A stretch of 64,000 bases of DNA, from NCBI GenBank assembly GCA_965205275.1, contig OZ242168.1, positions 992,001-1,056,000 on the forward strand, written 5' to 3'. Numbering within the stretch: position 1 is the first letter of the stretch; every line of letters begins with the position of its first letter. Made by a program: the position numbers and the translations under genes. This document shows positions 55,229-63,057 of the stretch, in pieces. Under the pieces are notes generated by a model, which searched no databases, had not been told where the DNA came from, and saw nothing but the letters and a program-made list of their open reading frames with translations. The DNA comes from WTFY01 sp965205275. Its GTDB lineage: Bacteria; Pseudomonadota; Gammaproteobacteria; UBA4575.

Positions 55229-55762
55229 TCAGCCCTTTTCAACCTGGCCAAAACCAAGCTCTACAGGGGTCGAGCGTCCAAATATCTGTACCGCTACAAG
55301 CATACGGCTTTTTTCATAATTTACTTCTTCAACTACGCCATTAAAGTCATTAAACGGGCCATCTGTAACACGAACCACTTCACCTGGTTCAAACAGCACC
55401 TTGGGCTTGGGCTGGTCCACGCCTTCCTGCATGCGCACCTTGATATTCTCAGCTTCTTTTTCAGTGATTGGCGCAGGTTTTTCTGTAGAGCCGCCAATGA
55501 AACCGAGTACTTTCGGACAATCCTTGACCAGATGCCAGGTATCATCGTCCATCTCCATCTTCATCAGTACGTACCCTGGAAAAAATTTCCGCTCACTGCG
55601 TCGTTTTTGCCCTTCACGCATCTCAACAACTTCTTCTACCGGAACTAGGATTTCGCCAAATTTATCCTGCATGCCGAGTCTTTCAATTCTTTCCGCCAAT
55701 GAACGCTTGACCTGATGTTCAAACCCGGAATACGCATGCACTACATACCAACGCATAGACAT
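55229..55762 (-). CDS. nusG: Transcription termination/antitermination protein NusG
   Basis: 177 residues. It starts MSMRWYVVHAYSGFEHQVK; the NGN domain contains FFPGYVLMKMEM and the C-terminal KOW domain contains GEVVRVTDGPFNDFNG. It binds RNA polymerase and couples it to Rho or the ribosome through S10. It lies 11 bp after secE. Confidence 0.98.
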   Translation of the reverse strand: MSMRWYVVHAYSGFEHQVKRSLAERIERLGMQDKFGEILVPVEEVVEMREGQKRRSERKFFPGYVLMKMEMDDDTWHLVKDCPKVLGFIGGSTEKPAPITEKEAENIKVRMQEGVDQPKPKVLFEPGEVVRVTDGPFNDFNGVVEEVNYEKSRMLVAVQIFGRSTPVELGFGQVEKG

Positions 55763-55773
55763 CTGTAAACTCT

Positions 55774-56142
55774 TTATCTGATGACAAACTGTATTAAAGT
55801 CGTCAAGCCACGATCAACGACCCATAAAAACAATGCCAGAATGATTACTACTACAATGACTACAACAGTAGTTTGCAGGGTCTCTATCCGCGTAGGCCAA
55901 ACCATTTTGCGCACTTCGGTGCGTGCATCCCGCATAAAACCTGCAAACGAACGACCACGCGCTGTCGTCAATGCAATAATGGCCGCAAGGACAGCGGCGG
56001 CTGCGATGCCCAATACACGATACAGCAGCGGCTGGTCCACAAATACATAAAATGCAGCCACACTTGCACCCAGCACACCGATCGATACAGTCAGCTTAAA
56101 GGCATCCATGCCGCTTGCCGTGGCTTCAGCTTTTCCTGCCAT
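55774..56142 (-). CDS. secE: Protein translocase subunit SecE
   Basis: 122 residues, the three-helix form known from enterobacteria: two N-terminal membrane helices (about residues 18-35 and 43-60) followed by RTEVRKMVWPTRIETLQTT and a third helix. It clamps SecY in the translocon. The tRNA-Trp gene is 55 bp upstream on the same strand, so they are probably co-transcribed. Confidence 0.96.
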   Translation of the reverse strand: MAGKAEATASGMDAFKLTVSIGVLGASVAAFYVFVDQPLLYRVLGIAAAAVLAAIIALTTARGRSFAGFMRDARTEVRKMVWPTRIETLQTTVVVIVVVIILALFLWVVDRGLTTLIQFVIR

Positions 56143-56197
56143 AATTCTGATCTTAAAATTTCTACCTGTAGACGTAGTACGTGATTTTGCCCATCAT

Positions 56198-56273
56198 TGG
56201 CAGGCCAGGAGGGAATCGAACCCCCAACCTGCGGTTTTGGAGACCGCCGCTCTGCCAATTGAGCTACTGGCCT
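56198..56273 (-). tRNA. tRNA-Trp (CCA)
   Basis: 76 nt including an encoded CCA end. AGGCCAG and CTGGCCT pair as the acceptor stem, and the anticodon in TCTCCAAAA is CCA. All arms fold. It lies directly upstream of secE, as in many betaproteobacteria. Confidence 0.97.
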
Positions 56274-56486
56274 AAACTCAGTATCTTGCAATTGCCAAAC
56301 ATGTAATTGTAGCGTGATTCTAGGAAGTTTGGAATAATTTTTTAGGGAAATTCTTGTATATCAGTTCTTTTTTTAGCAACACCTCCATTATCGTGGTCTC
56401 CCAAGGGTTGCAAAACATGGGCCAGCCACTGAAAACAGCCATATCGGGCACTTTTTGAATCTGGCGGGACAGGGTCGAGCGTCGTT

Positions 56487-56510
56487 AATCCACCTCAAAT
56501 AAGGTGGATT
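56487..56510. repeat. 9-bp inverted repeat downstream of the luxR gene
   Basis: AATCCACCT and AGGTGGATT are separated by six bases, 82 bp beyond the luxR-type stop. It may act as its terminator although no clean T run follows. The 56274-56591 spacer otherwise shows nothing definite. Confidence 0.4.
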
Positions 56511-56591
56511 GTCAAACAATCAATAAAATGCCGTGTATTGGTTTGTTACACGGGTACCGGCGGCGTCACGGGCGGGGGTCCGCCGGTGTGT

Positions 56592-57746
56592 TCAATTCCG
56601 GGGTGCCGGCAAGCCGGCGAGCGACAGCACGAGCTGCACCAACTCCGCCTGCCGGGAAAGCCCGGTCTTTCGGAAGATCTGCTTCAAATGCCAACGCACG
56701 GTGCCTTCACTGCGCCCCGTCACAGCGGCGATGTCACGCAGGCTCTTGCCTTCGCCCAGCAACGCCGCTACTTGACTCTCGGCCGGCGTGAGGCCAAACG
56801 CCCCCCGTACCATGCCCGGGTCGATCCGTACAGGGCTCATCGGGTCGACCACCAGCACCAGGGCGGCCACGCGCCGGGCACGCCCATCTTCTGGCAGATC
56901 TTGCACCGGGGTCACGTGCAACACCAGGTGCGACAGTGCGTTCGTGCGCCTCACCACAACCGTGCCGCTCGCACCCGGACCCCTGAATCGCGGCAGCGCA
57001 CGGCTTAACACCTTGTCGAACACTACCTGATCGTCCCTGGACGAGGTCTGAAGGATACCCCCCTCATCGAACAACCCGTCGCCCCGGCGAAGCATTGCAA
57101 GCGCCCGGTCATTCGCCGCCACGATTCGCCCGCGTGTATCAAGCTGGATGACACCGGCCAGACTGTTGTCAAGCAGGCCGGCGAGCGAACTGCCAAGCGC
57201 CCTCGCATCGGCCAGCGCCTGGCGTACCCCTATAAACTGGCGAACATGGGGCAACAGACGCTGGATCATCTCCACCTGGGCCGACGACCAACTGCCCCCG
57301 TCAACGGGATCGGCAAAACACCAGGCGATGCGCGAACCCCCGTCCGGGCCATCCAGGCGCACGTTGAGACTGTTCTGGAACTTGGCACGCAAGAGAAATT
57401 CGTTGTACGTGCGGGAGGTCTTCATCTCCTCTTCGGTGATGAGATCGCTGATATGGACAATGTAACTGTCCGGCAGTTGCCTCAGGCGCGGCAGGTGTTC
57501 GTCACTCGCATAGTAGTCCGCGTAGTACTCGCGCTCCAACTCCAGGTTGTGTTGCCCGCGATAGCAGAGCCTCGAGAAGAAGATCTCGATGCCGCTCTCT
57601 ACGCGCCCTTCGCCAAAGACCAGGATACTGCCCTGGGTTCGACAGGCGGTGTCGATCAGCCCTGATGCGGCGAGCCACCGGGCATCGTCGAACGCCGCTT
57701 CGTGCAGCAAAGCCAGGATGCGCTCGTACACGTCTTGATCGCTCAT
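56592..57746 (-). CDS. LuxR-family transcriptional regulator
   Basis: 384 residues. A LuxR-type helix-turn-helix fills the C-terminal ~60 residues (LTPAESQVAALLGEGKSLRD, then TGRSEGTVRWHLKQIFRKTG). A PAS-like sensor segment lies around residues 190-260 (VIQLDTRGRIVAANDRALAM). The ligand is unknown. It is clearly GC-richer than surrounding genes, suggesting transfer. It lies within the element remnant between tRNA-Trp and tRNA-Thr. Confidence 0.85.
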   Translation of the reverse strand: MSDQDVYERILALLHEAAFDDARWLAASGLIDTACRTQGSILVFGEGRVESGIEIFFSRLCYRGQHNLELEREYYADYYASDEHLPRLRQLPDSYIVHISDLITEEEMKTSRTYNEFLLRAKFQNSLNVRLDGPDGGSRIAWCFADPVDGGSWSSAQVEMIQRLLPHVRQFIGVRQALADARALGSSLAGLLDNSLAGVIQLDTRGRIVAANDRALAMLRRGDGLFDEGGILQTSSRDDQVVFDKVLSRALPRFRGPGASGTVVVRRTNALSHLVLHVTPVQDLPEDGRARRVAALVLVVDPMSPVRIDPGMVRGAFGLTPAESQVAALLGEGKSLRDIAAVTGRSEGTVRWHLKQIFRKTGLSRQAELVQLVLSLAGLPAPRN

Positions 57747-58476
57747 GACACCCCTTTGCCTTCCCGATGCCCGTGCGTGCTTTCAAACCACGGTAGGCGG
57801 ATGAGCCTACGGACACCCTCGTGAACCTGTTAATCACATTGATACGCCGACTGCTTGAAGGACCTGAAAAGGCCGTGGCCCATCACCGCGGCGATCGTAT
57901 CGATCCCAACTGCTTCAAAAAGCGGCCGGGATGTATGGGAATGTACGGGTGCGAACGCCGTTTGTCGCCACCCATATGAGGGGGAACACCAACAAAATAC
58001 TGTTAATCACTCTTGTATAGCGCCCCTTAATCGGAGTGGTACCTCGAAATGAACAGCTTGACACCGTAATTCACGTGGCATTCGGGCACGTAGAAAAGAA
58101 CGTACCGTGTACCTTGCATTCGGGCTTCGGATGCGGCCGTGTCACTACCACGTTTCACTGGGTAGTGACACGGCCGAGTACGCTGGACTGTCCATTCCTG
58201 GAGAACTCGCAAGGCATTAACCTACACGCAGACTGCATTCGATTGCGTCAGTCAGCCTCGTGTATGGATGTGTTGCGGTGTCTTCATTGAACCATAGCTG
58301 TTCCCTGCGTGGGCGCTGTACGATCAGTTGCATGCATGCCTCATGCAGCTGAGGTGCCGATGTAGCCAACACCTTCCCAGCGCAATCCGATCAAAAAGTA
58401 GCTAAAAAAAACCGCTACAGTTCTTGTATCGGTTTTCTATTGCTTTTTCCTTTTTTATGCCTAGCATGAGTCAGCC
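57747..58476. other. Gene-free spacer between the luxR gene and alpA
   Basis: About 730 bp with no gene I can support. It includes the strong hairpin at 58134-58176 and, near 58410-58435, AAAACCG and CGGTTTT flanking the alpA promoter region. An open minus-strand frame at 58027-58212 has no recognised similarity and spans the hairpin, so I do not call it a gene. Confidence 0.45.
58134..58176. repeat. 16-bp perfect inverted repeat
   Basis: CGGCCGTGTCACTACC and GGTAGTGACACGGCCG flank an 11-base loop. It is GC-rich, far from any gene end and not followed by a T run in either direction. It may be a mobile-element end, a protein-binding site or part of a structured RNA. Confidence 0.75.
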
Positions 58477-58500
58477 TTGCAGAAAAACAGGAAAATCCCA

Positions 58501-58683
58501 ATGAATCGCAGAATTGTAAGGCTGAAGGAAGTCCAGCGCATGACTGGATTATCCCGTTCAACCATTTATGCGGAAATTGCCAAAGGCAATTTCCCGAAAC
58601 AGATCAAGCTAACCGGAGCCCGGTCGGTCGGCTGGCATGAAAGTGTAGTGCTCCAGTGGATCGAATCCAGGCAACAGGCATGA
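58501..58683 (+). CDS. alpA: AlpA-family regulator/excisionase
   Basis: 60 residues from ATG 58501 with AGGAAAA upstream; an in-frame ATG at 58477 would add eight residues. The winged-helix MerR-like core (RLKEVQRMTGLSRSTIYAEI, then GNFPKQIKL) and VGWHESVVLQWIESR are typical of AlpA. In P4-like elements it activates the integrase gene and aids excision. It is convergent with the integrase relic. Confidence 0.88.
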   Translation: MNRRIVRLKEVQRMTGLSRSTIYAEIAKGNFPKQIKLTGARSVGWHESVVLQWIESRQQA

Positions 58684-58715
58684 CGCAGGAAAAATCCCTG
58701 GTTAAAAGCTTTTGC

Positions 58716-59950
58716 TTAGCCGTTGGCCACTTTGGAAAATATCGGAATCACCTTCCCTGATGCTCTCATTTCGTCCAGATAATCGGCCCACCACTGCATC
58801 ATCGCCCGGCGCTCATCCAGATAGTGGGCATGGTAGGTATACGCAGCCCGGACACTGTTCCTCTCCTTGTGGGCCAACTGACGTTCAATCGCGTCCGGAT
58901 TGAAGCCGGTCTCATTCAGGATTGAGGAGGCGGTCGCCCTGAATCCATGCGGCACCGCCTTGCTCTTGCCTTCATGTGTACCGTCATAGCCCAGCTTGAA
59001 AATGGCCTTGCGCATGGTGTTATCGGACATCTCGCGGGTGCGGTCCCGCTCGGACGGGAACACCAGGTCATACTTACCGGTCATGCCCTTCAGCAGTTCA
59101 ATCACTTCCATGGCCTGTCTGGACAGGGGAACCAGATGCTCATTCCTCATCTTCATGCGATCGGCAGAGATACGCCAGACCTTGTCCTCAAGATCAAACT
59201 CCTCCCACTTGGCCCCGCGCAACTCGCCGGAGCGAACAAAAGTCAACAGTAATAGCTTGATCGCACGCTGGGTCAGCATGCGGCCCTGGTCGCTATAGGT
59301 TTCGAGAGCTTTCAGAAACTGCGGCAGTTCCTCTCTGGGTAAAGAAGCCCAGTGCCGGACCTTGCGGCGTTTGACAATGCCTTCCAGATCGCCAGCGGGG
59401 TTACTGGTAGCAATGCCTTGCTGAACTGCAAAGCGACAGACAGCATTGATGGCTTGCTTGACCCGGTTGGCGACATCCAGTGCACCACGTGCTTCAACCC
59501 TGCGAACCGTGGCAATAACCTGTTTAGGCGTGATTTCATCAATGGATAAATAACCCAAGTCCTGGAAAGTATTGTCTTCCAGCCTCTTGAGCACCCTTGT
59601 GGCATGATCCGGACTCCAGGTGTCTTTTTGATGATCCCACCATTTATAGGCGACATCCTTGAAGCGATTCATCTGTCTTGCCAGTTTTTCTTCCTTGCGA
59701 ACCTCGCCGGGGTCCTGATCTTTTTCAAGCTGAAGCTTGGCCTTTCTGCGCTTTTCCCTGGCATCCTTGAGACTGACCTCGGAATAGACCCCCAGTGCCA
59801 AGGTCTTGCGCTTGCCCGGAATCGATAATCCATACGCCAGTACTTACAACTATTTTTCTTGACTAGCAGATACATGCCGCCACCATCCGCCATCTTGTAG
59901 TCTTTAGAGCGGGGTTTTGTTGCCTTGATGCGTGTATTGGTCAGGGCCAT
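58716..59950 (-). pseudogene. int: P4-type tyrosine integrase, frameshifted
   Basis: The N-terminal part starts at 59950 (MALTNTRIKATKPRSKDYKM, then GGMYLLVKKNSCKYWRMDYRF), the rest continues in another frame from PGKRKTLALGVYSEV to the end at 58716. One missing C near 59,818 (in a CCCGG run) explains the shift. The C-terminal catalytic domain is intact: RSGELRGAKWEEFDL, HGFRATASSIL, H-x-x-R and the nucleophile Tyr in AYTYHAHY. It lies 178 bp from the 3' end of tRNA-Thr(GGU), the likely attachment site. Confidence 0.85.
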
Positions 59951-59953
59951 TTT

Positions 59954-60003
59954 TGACGGTACTTTTTACTGGTTAGGTCGAGATACCGTCAAAAGTACCG
60001 TCA
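59954..60003. repeat. TACCGTCA repeats upstream of the integrase
   Basis: TGACGGTAC at 59954, and TACCGTCA at 59984 and GTACCGTCA at 59995, form inverted and direct copies between the integrase start and tRNA-Thr. Their spacing resembles arm-type integrase or AlpA binding sites. The role is inferred. Confidence 0.45.
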
Positions 60004-60127
60004 TTTCTTCTGGATATCAACAAACCTTATCGGATATTAAAAAACTGCTTTATACTTATAACTTATTGTTTTTAAATTATTTTATGTACATTACAGGATT
60101 TTATTGGACGTTACTGGAAAGCCCAAA

Positions 60128-60203
60128 TGGAGCCCATAACCGGATTTGAACCGGTGACCTCTTCCTTACCAAGGAAGTGCTCTGCCGACTGAGCTATATG
60201 GGC
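60128..60203 (-). tRNA. tRNA-Thr (GGU)
   Basis: 76 nt including an encoded CCA end. Anticodon GGT in CTTGGTAAG. Acceptor GCCCATA pairs with TATGGGC. The integrase relic lies beside its 3' end, which suggests the element integrated into this gene. Confidence 0.97.
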
Positions 60204-60328
60204 AATACCTTTCCGCGTAACTGTACCTCTTAAAAATTCAAGCCGTAGCACCGTTTGATGTCTTGATCATGCATGCGATATCTGCGACTCCGACGCTGTA
60301 CCCGGACTTCTGTTATTTTGCGAGATCC

Positions 60329-60402
60329 TGGAGCGGGTGATCGGGATCGAACCGACATCATCAGCTTGGAAGGCTGGGGTTCTACCATTGAACTACACCC
60401 GC
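60329..60402 (-). tRNA. tRNA-Gly (UCC)
   Basis: 74 nt including CCA. Anticodon TCC in CTTCCAAG. Acceptor GCGGGTG pairs with CACCCGC. Middle gene of a Tyr-Gly-Thr cluster on the minus strand. Confidence 0.97.
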
Positions 60403-60450
60403 AGAATCTGAAACAGGACTATTTTGGTACCCGGGATTCTAAACGTTAAA

Positions 60451-60535
60451 TGGTGGAGGGGGAAGGATTCGAACCTCCGAAGGCTGAGCCGGCAGATTTA
60501 CAGTCTGCTCCCGTTGACCGCTTGGGTACCCCTCC
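60451..60535 (-). tRNA. tRNA-Tyr (GUA)
   Basis: 85 nt including CCA, with the long variable arm of a class II tRNA. Anticodon GTA in CTGTAAATC. First gene of the Tyr-Gly-Thr cluster. Confidence 0.97.
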
Positions 60536-60554
60536 AATGGGAAAAGATTGTGTG

Positions 60555-60583
60555 TATATATCTGTATACTGCCAATATTGCAA
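60555..60583 (-). promoter_or_regulatory. Putative sigma-70 promoter of the tRNA cluster
   Basis: On the minus strand TTGCAA (60578-60583) and TATATA (60555-60560) are spaced by 17 bp and lie about 20 bp upstream of tRNA-Tyr. This fits a housekeeping promoter for the tRNA-Tyr-Gly-Thr transcript. Confidence 0.55.
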
Positions 60584-60751
60584 CACGCGATATGAATTTT
60601 TAGAGCAGACGCTGTTTACATTGATACGCAATATTGCTCTTGTCTTTTGATATGAACAGTTTTACACCTCATTGTAAAATATCAATTTATGGTTCGTGCC
60701 TGCATGACTTTGGTATTCACCGCCATTGCTTACACTCATACTGACTAAACT

Positions 60752-60995
60752 ATGGATGTAACGACTTACGGCTCGGGTTATGTCGGCCTGGTAACTGCAG
60801 CCTGCCTTGCACAGGCGGGAAACAATATTCTTTGCATTGATACCGGTGCAAACAGAATAAACAAGCTCAAGCAATGCATGGTTCCGATACATGAGCCTAG
60901 CCTGCAGGAACTCATACCAAACAAATCTGGAAGCCGGCCGTATTGATTTCACGCTTGATGCAGCAACTGGGGTTCAGATATTTTGCAATTGGCCG
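60752..60995 (+). pseudogene. ugd: ugd relic (UDP-glucose 6-dehydrogenase, N-terminal part)
   Basis: The plus strand reads MDVTTYGSGYVGLVTAACLA, then NILCIDTGANRINKLKQ and PIHEPSLQELI, the NAD-binding start of Ugd. After about 57 codons the frame shifts, and the next frame continues NLEAGRIDFTLDAATGVQ, still in Ugd register. Similarity ends soon afterwards, before the catalytic Cys domain. It is a dead fragment and points to a former sugar-nucleotide gene here. Confidence 0.75.
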
Positions 60996-61019
60996 AGGTG
61001 ACTCGTTATACCGATAATG

Positions 61020-61913
61020 CTACAGGAGTACGGTGTCCAGGTATTTCCTGAACGGCTTTTCTACAATATCGATTTCCAAGGCCTGTTTTTGCACAGTGTT
61101 CATTGTGTCCAATGCCAGCACAAGGTCTTCCGCAATCGCTGGACAATGCCGGACTATGCTTACCGGGGCCGTATACACCTTGATGCCAAAGGCAATATGT
61201 CCGGTTTCCTTCAGCTTCTGGAAAGTCTGGCGTTCGCAACGTAGGTACAGGTGACTTTCGATGTTTTCCTGAGTGATCCTGGCAAGACTTTTGCGCATCT
61301 TGGGGCGATTCGGGAATATACAATAATCGGACACTTCAGAAAGAAACCAGTTTGACCTCATATAGCATTCACCAACTGACAGATTTTTAAAAAAATGACA
61401 AATCATGCGGCCAATTTTTTCTTCAAGATTTGTGACCGGCGCATGGATCGCCGTCAGTGGCTTACCCATTTTTTCAGATAACTCCCATCGTGTAGGTGCA
61501 CAAACACAGGCCGCCACCAACCGAAAATCGTTGTCATATTCTTCCAGCAGACAATAGTCATCAGCAACCAGATAGCTGATCAGCTCAAGAGGACAGGCTG
61601 TGTAGTTTGAAATTTTATAGGTTATATTCTCCCTAATGCTGAATATTTCATTATGACTGAATTCGAACCATTCAGTTCGATGCTGTCGTAAAAATTCAAG
61701 GACAGAATCCAGCAGCGCATTCTGGGAAGGGATACTACCATCACGCGCATCAAGCACTCTTTTCCCATATCGGTTGATCAGCTTTTTCTTTTCACGAATT
61801 CGATCCGGGAAATCATCTTCGTACTGGATCCAGTCTGACAACTCGATTGGACTAAGGCCTAAACGCAAACGACCACGTCTACCGTTGAATGGATAATAAT
61901 TTTCAACCGACAC
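61020..61913 (-). CDS. DUF3445 (heme-dependent oxidative N-demethylase-like) protein
   Basis: 297 residues. DWIQYEDDFPDRIREKKKLI near residue 27, LVADDYCLLEEYDNDFRLVA and PTRWELSEKMGKPLTAIHAPV match the DUF3445 pattern. Related proteins are the alpha subunits of a heme-dependent oxidative N-demethylase; its substrate here is unknown. No partner subunit is seen nearby. No signal peptide. Confidence 0.7.
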   Translation of the reverse strand: MSVENYYPFNGRRGRLRLGLSPIELSDWIQYEDDFPDRIREKKKLINRYGKRVLDARDGSIPSQNALLDSVLEFLRQHRTEWFEFSHNEIFSIRENITYKISNYTACPLELISYLVADDYCLLEEYDNDFRLVAACVCAPTRWELSEKMGKPLTAIHAPVTNLEEKIGRMICHFFKNLSVGECYMRSNWFLSEVSDYCIFPNRPKMRKSLARITQENIESHLYLRCERQTFQKLKETGHIAFGIKVYTAPVSIVRHCPAIAEDLVLALDTMNTVQKQALEIDIVEKPFRKYLDTVLL

Positions 61914-61968
61914 TGCAACAAGTGTTTCCTGTGAAGATTACAGAACAATATACATCTGCTTGCGCGCC

Positions 61969-62706
61969 TTATGGGTTGCGGGCAAATGCAAAAAACAACG
62001 CATACCTGGCATTGGCAATCTGTACACTTAACTGATCTTCTTCCATGAATGACACACCTTCATACTCTCCGCTGACTGAACTGCACTTGCTGATTTCCAC
62101 TGTGATTTTGTACGCATTATAATCAGGATCGATCAGACCCATCTGTCCCCGATATTCACAATTATCAGAATCATGACCTTTGATCACACCCTCAGATTCA
62201 ATGCCGAATTCTGTAGTCAGATTATCCCTGTCCGTGTACGACCAGACTCCCGCAATCATTTCCAAAGATGACGGAGTATCATAAGCAGCGTCATACACAA
62301 GATTCAATGCCCCCGTATCACCTCCTTTCATTGTGACAAAATGCGAGGTAATTACATTTTGTTCTTTTGCTTTCCCGGTAAGCGTTGCCAAATCAAACGG
62401 GCCGCCATCCAATACAAATAGTGCATACCTGGAAGTATAATTCTCGCCATCCAGTTCCGCGGTACCTACACACATGGTTTTTGCACGTTGACTGTACGCG
62501 TATGCCTTGCCACCAATATGTACTGCAGTAAAGTCGTACGGGCCTCTGCCCCCTATATCAAACTCACCCACCCAGATCCCGTCTAACGGCGCGCGCGGTG
62601 ATAATGCCGAAACCCGTTTATTACCGTCGACATGTGTAGCGGTGCACCCACTGAGCAGCCAAAAACACATTGCCAAACAAAGTGAGAAAATTATTTTGTG
62701 CTGCAT
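61969..62706 (-). CDS. Lipoprotein of unknown function
   Basis: 245 residues from ATG 62704-62706. The signal peptide MQHKIIFSLCLAMCFWLLSG ends in a lipobox with Cys at residue 21, so it should be lipidated and cell-envelope bound. The rest is beta-rich with repeated Gly-Trp/Gly-Asp strands (DGIWVGEFDIGGRGPYDF) and no known family. A longer frame upstream is not supported by a signal peptide. It lies 55 bp upstream of the DUF3445 gene on the same strand. Confidence 0.7.
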   Translation of the reverse strand: MQHKIIFSLCLAMCFWLLSGCTATHVDGNKRVSALSPRAPLDGIWVGEFDIGGRGPYDFTAVHIGGKAYAYSQRAKTMCVGTAELDGENYTSRYALFVLDGGPFDLATLTGKAKEQNVITSHFVTMKGGDTGALNLVYDAAYDTPSSLEMIAGVWSYTDRDNLTTEFGIESEGVIKGHDSDNCEYRGQMGLIDPDYNAYKITVEISKCSSVSGEYEGVSFMEEDQLSVQIANARYALFFAFARNP

Positions 62707-62787
62707 CAAAGTGAAATGACCTTTTTTGAAGTATGAGACCTGCATTGCAGTTCCCAACACATGGATTACGGATTTTCCTGACATATA

Positions 62788-62836
62788 GGCTACCCATGTC
62801 CCCGGAATAAACGGTTACCTATGTGCCCGGTATGGA
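62788..62836. repeat. Two tandem ~24-bp repeats resembling IS21-type ends
   Basis: GGCTACCCATGTCCCCGGAATAAAC is partly repeated as GGTTACCTATGTGCCCGGTATGGAC directly after it. Multiple short terminal repeats with CTATGT-CCCGG cores occur at IS21-family ends. No transposase is adjacent, so this may be a leftover end. Confidence 0.35.
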
Positions 62837-62848
62837 CCTCTTGCAAAT

Positions 62849-62898
62849 TGGAGCTGGCGATAGGATTTGAACCTACGACCTGCTGATTACAAATTAGC
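62849..62898 (-). other. tRNA-Thr(UGU) 3' fragment, probable att site
   Basis: The minus strand shows the 3' half of a tRNA-Thr(UGU): anticodon loop TTTGTAA, T arm GGTTCAAATCC, acceptor CGCCAGC and CCA. The 5' half is replaced by unrelated sequence. This is the usual 3' duplicate left when an integrase uses a tRNA gene. The complete tRNA should lie beyond the right edge, at the other end of the element. Confidence 0.75.
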
Positions 62899-63057
62899 TT
62901 TCCTTATATTTCCAGCCACTCAATCTGCTTGAGTCTGTATGAGTAGTTTCTTTATTATTCAAGTATATATACTATAATATCGGTTAGTTTGCTTGAATCG
63001 GGTTGATGCTGTATTCTGTCTAATTGGTGACTCAATGGTGACTTTAAAGGCTAAATT

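Noticed and set aside
58027..58212. Minus-strand ORF of 61 codons in the alpA upstream region
   Set aside because: No family, no ribosome binding site, and it spans the perfect hairpin, which makes an open frame likely by chance.
62849..62925. A full tRNA gene at this place
   Set aside because: Only the 3' half pairs; the 5' half does not form an acceptor or D arm.
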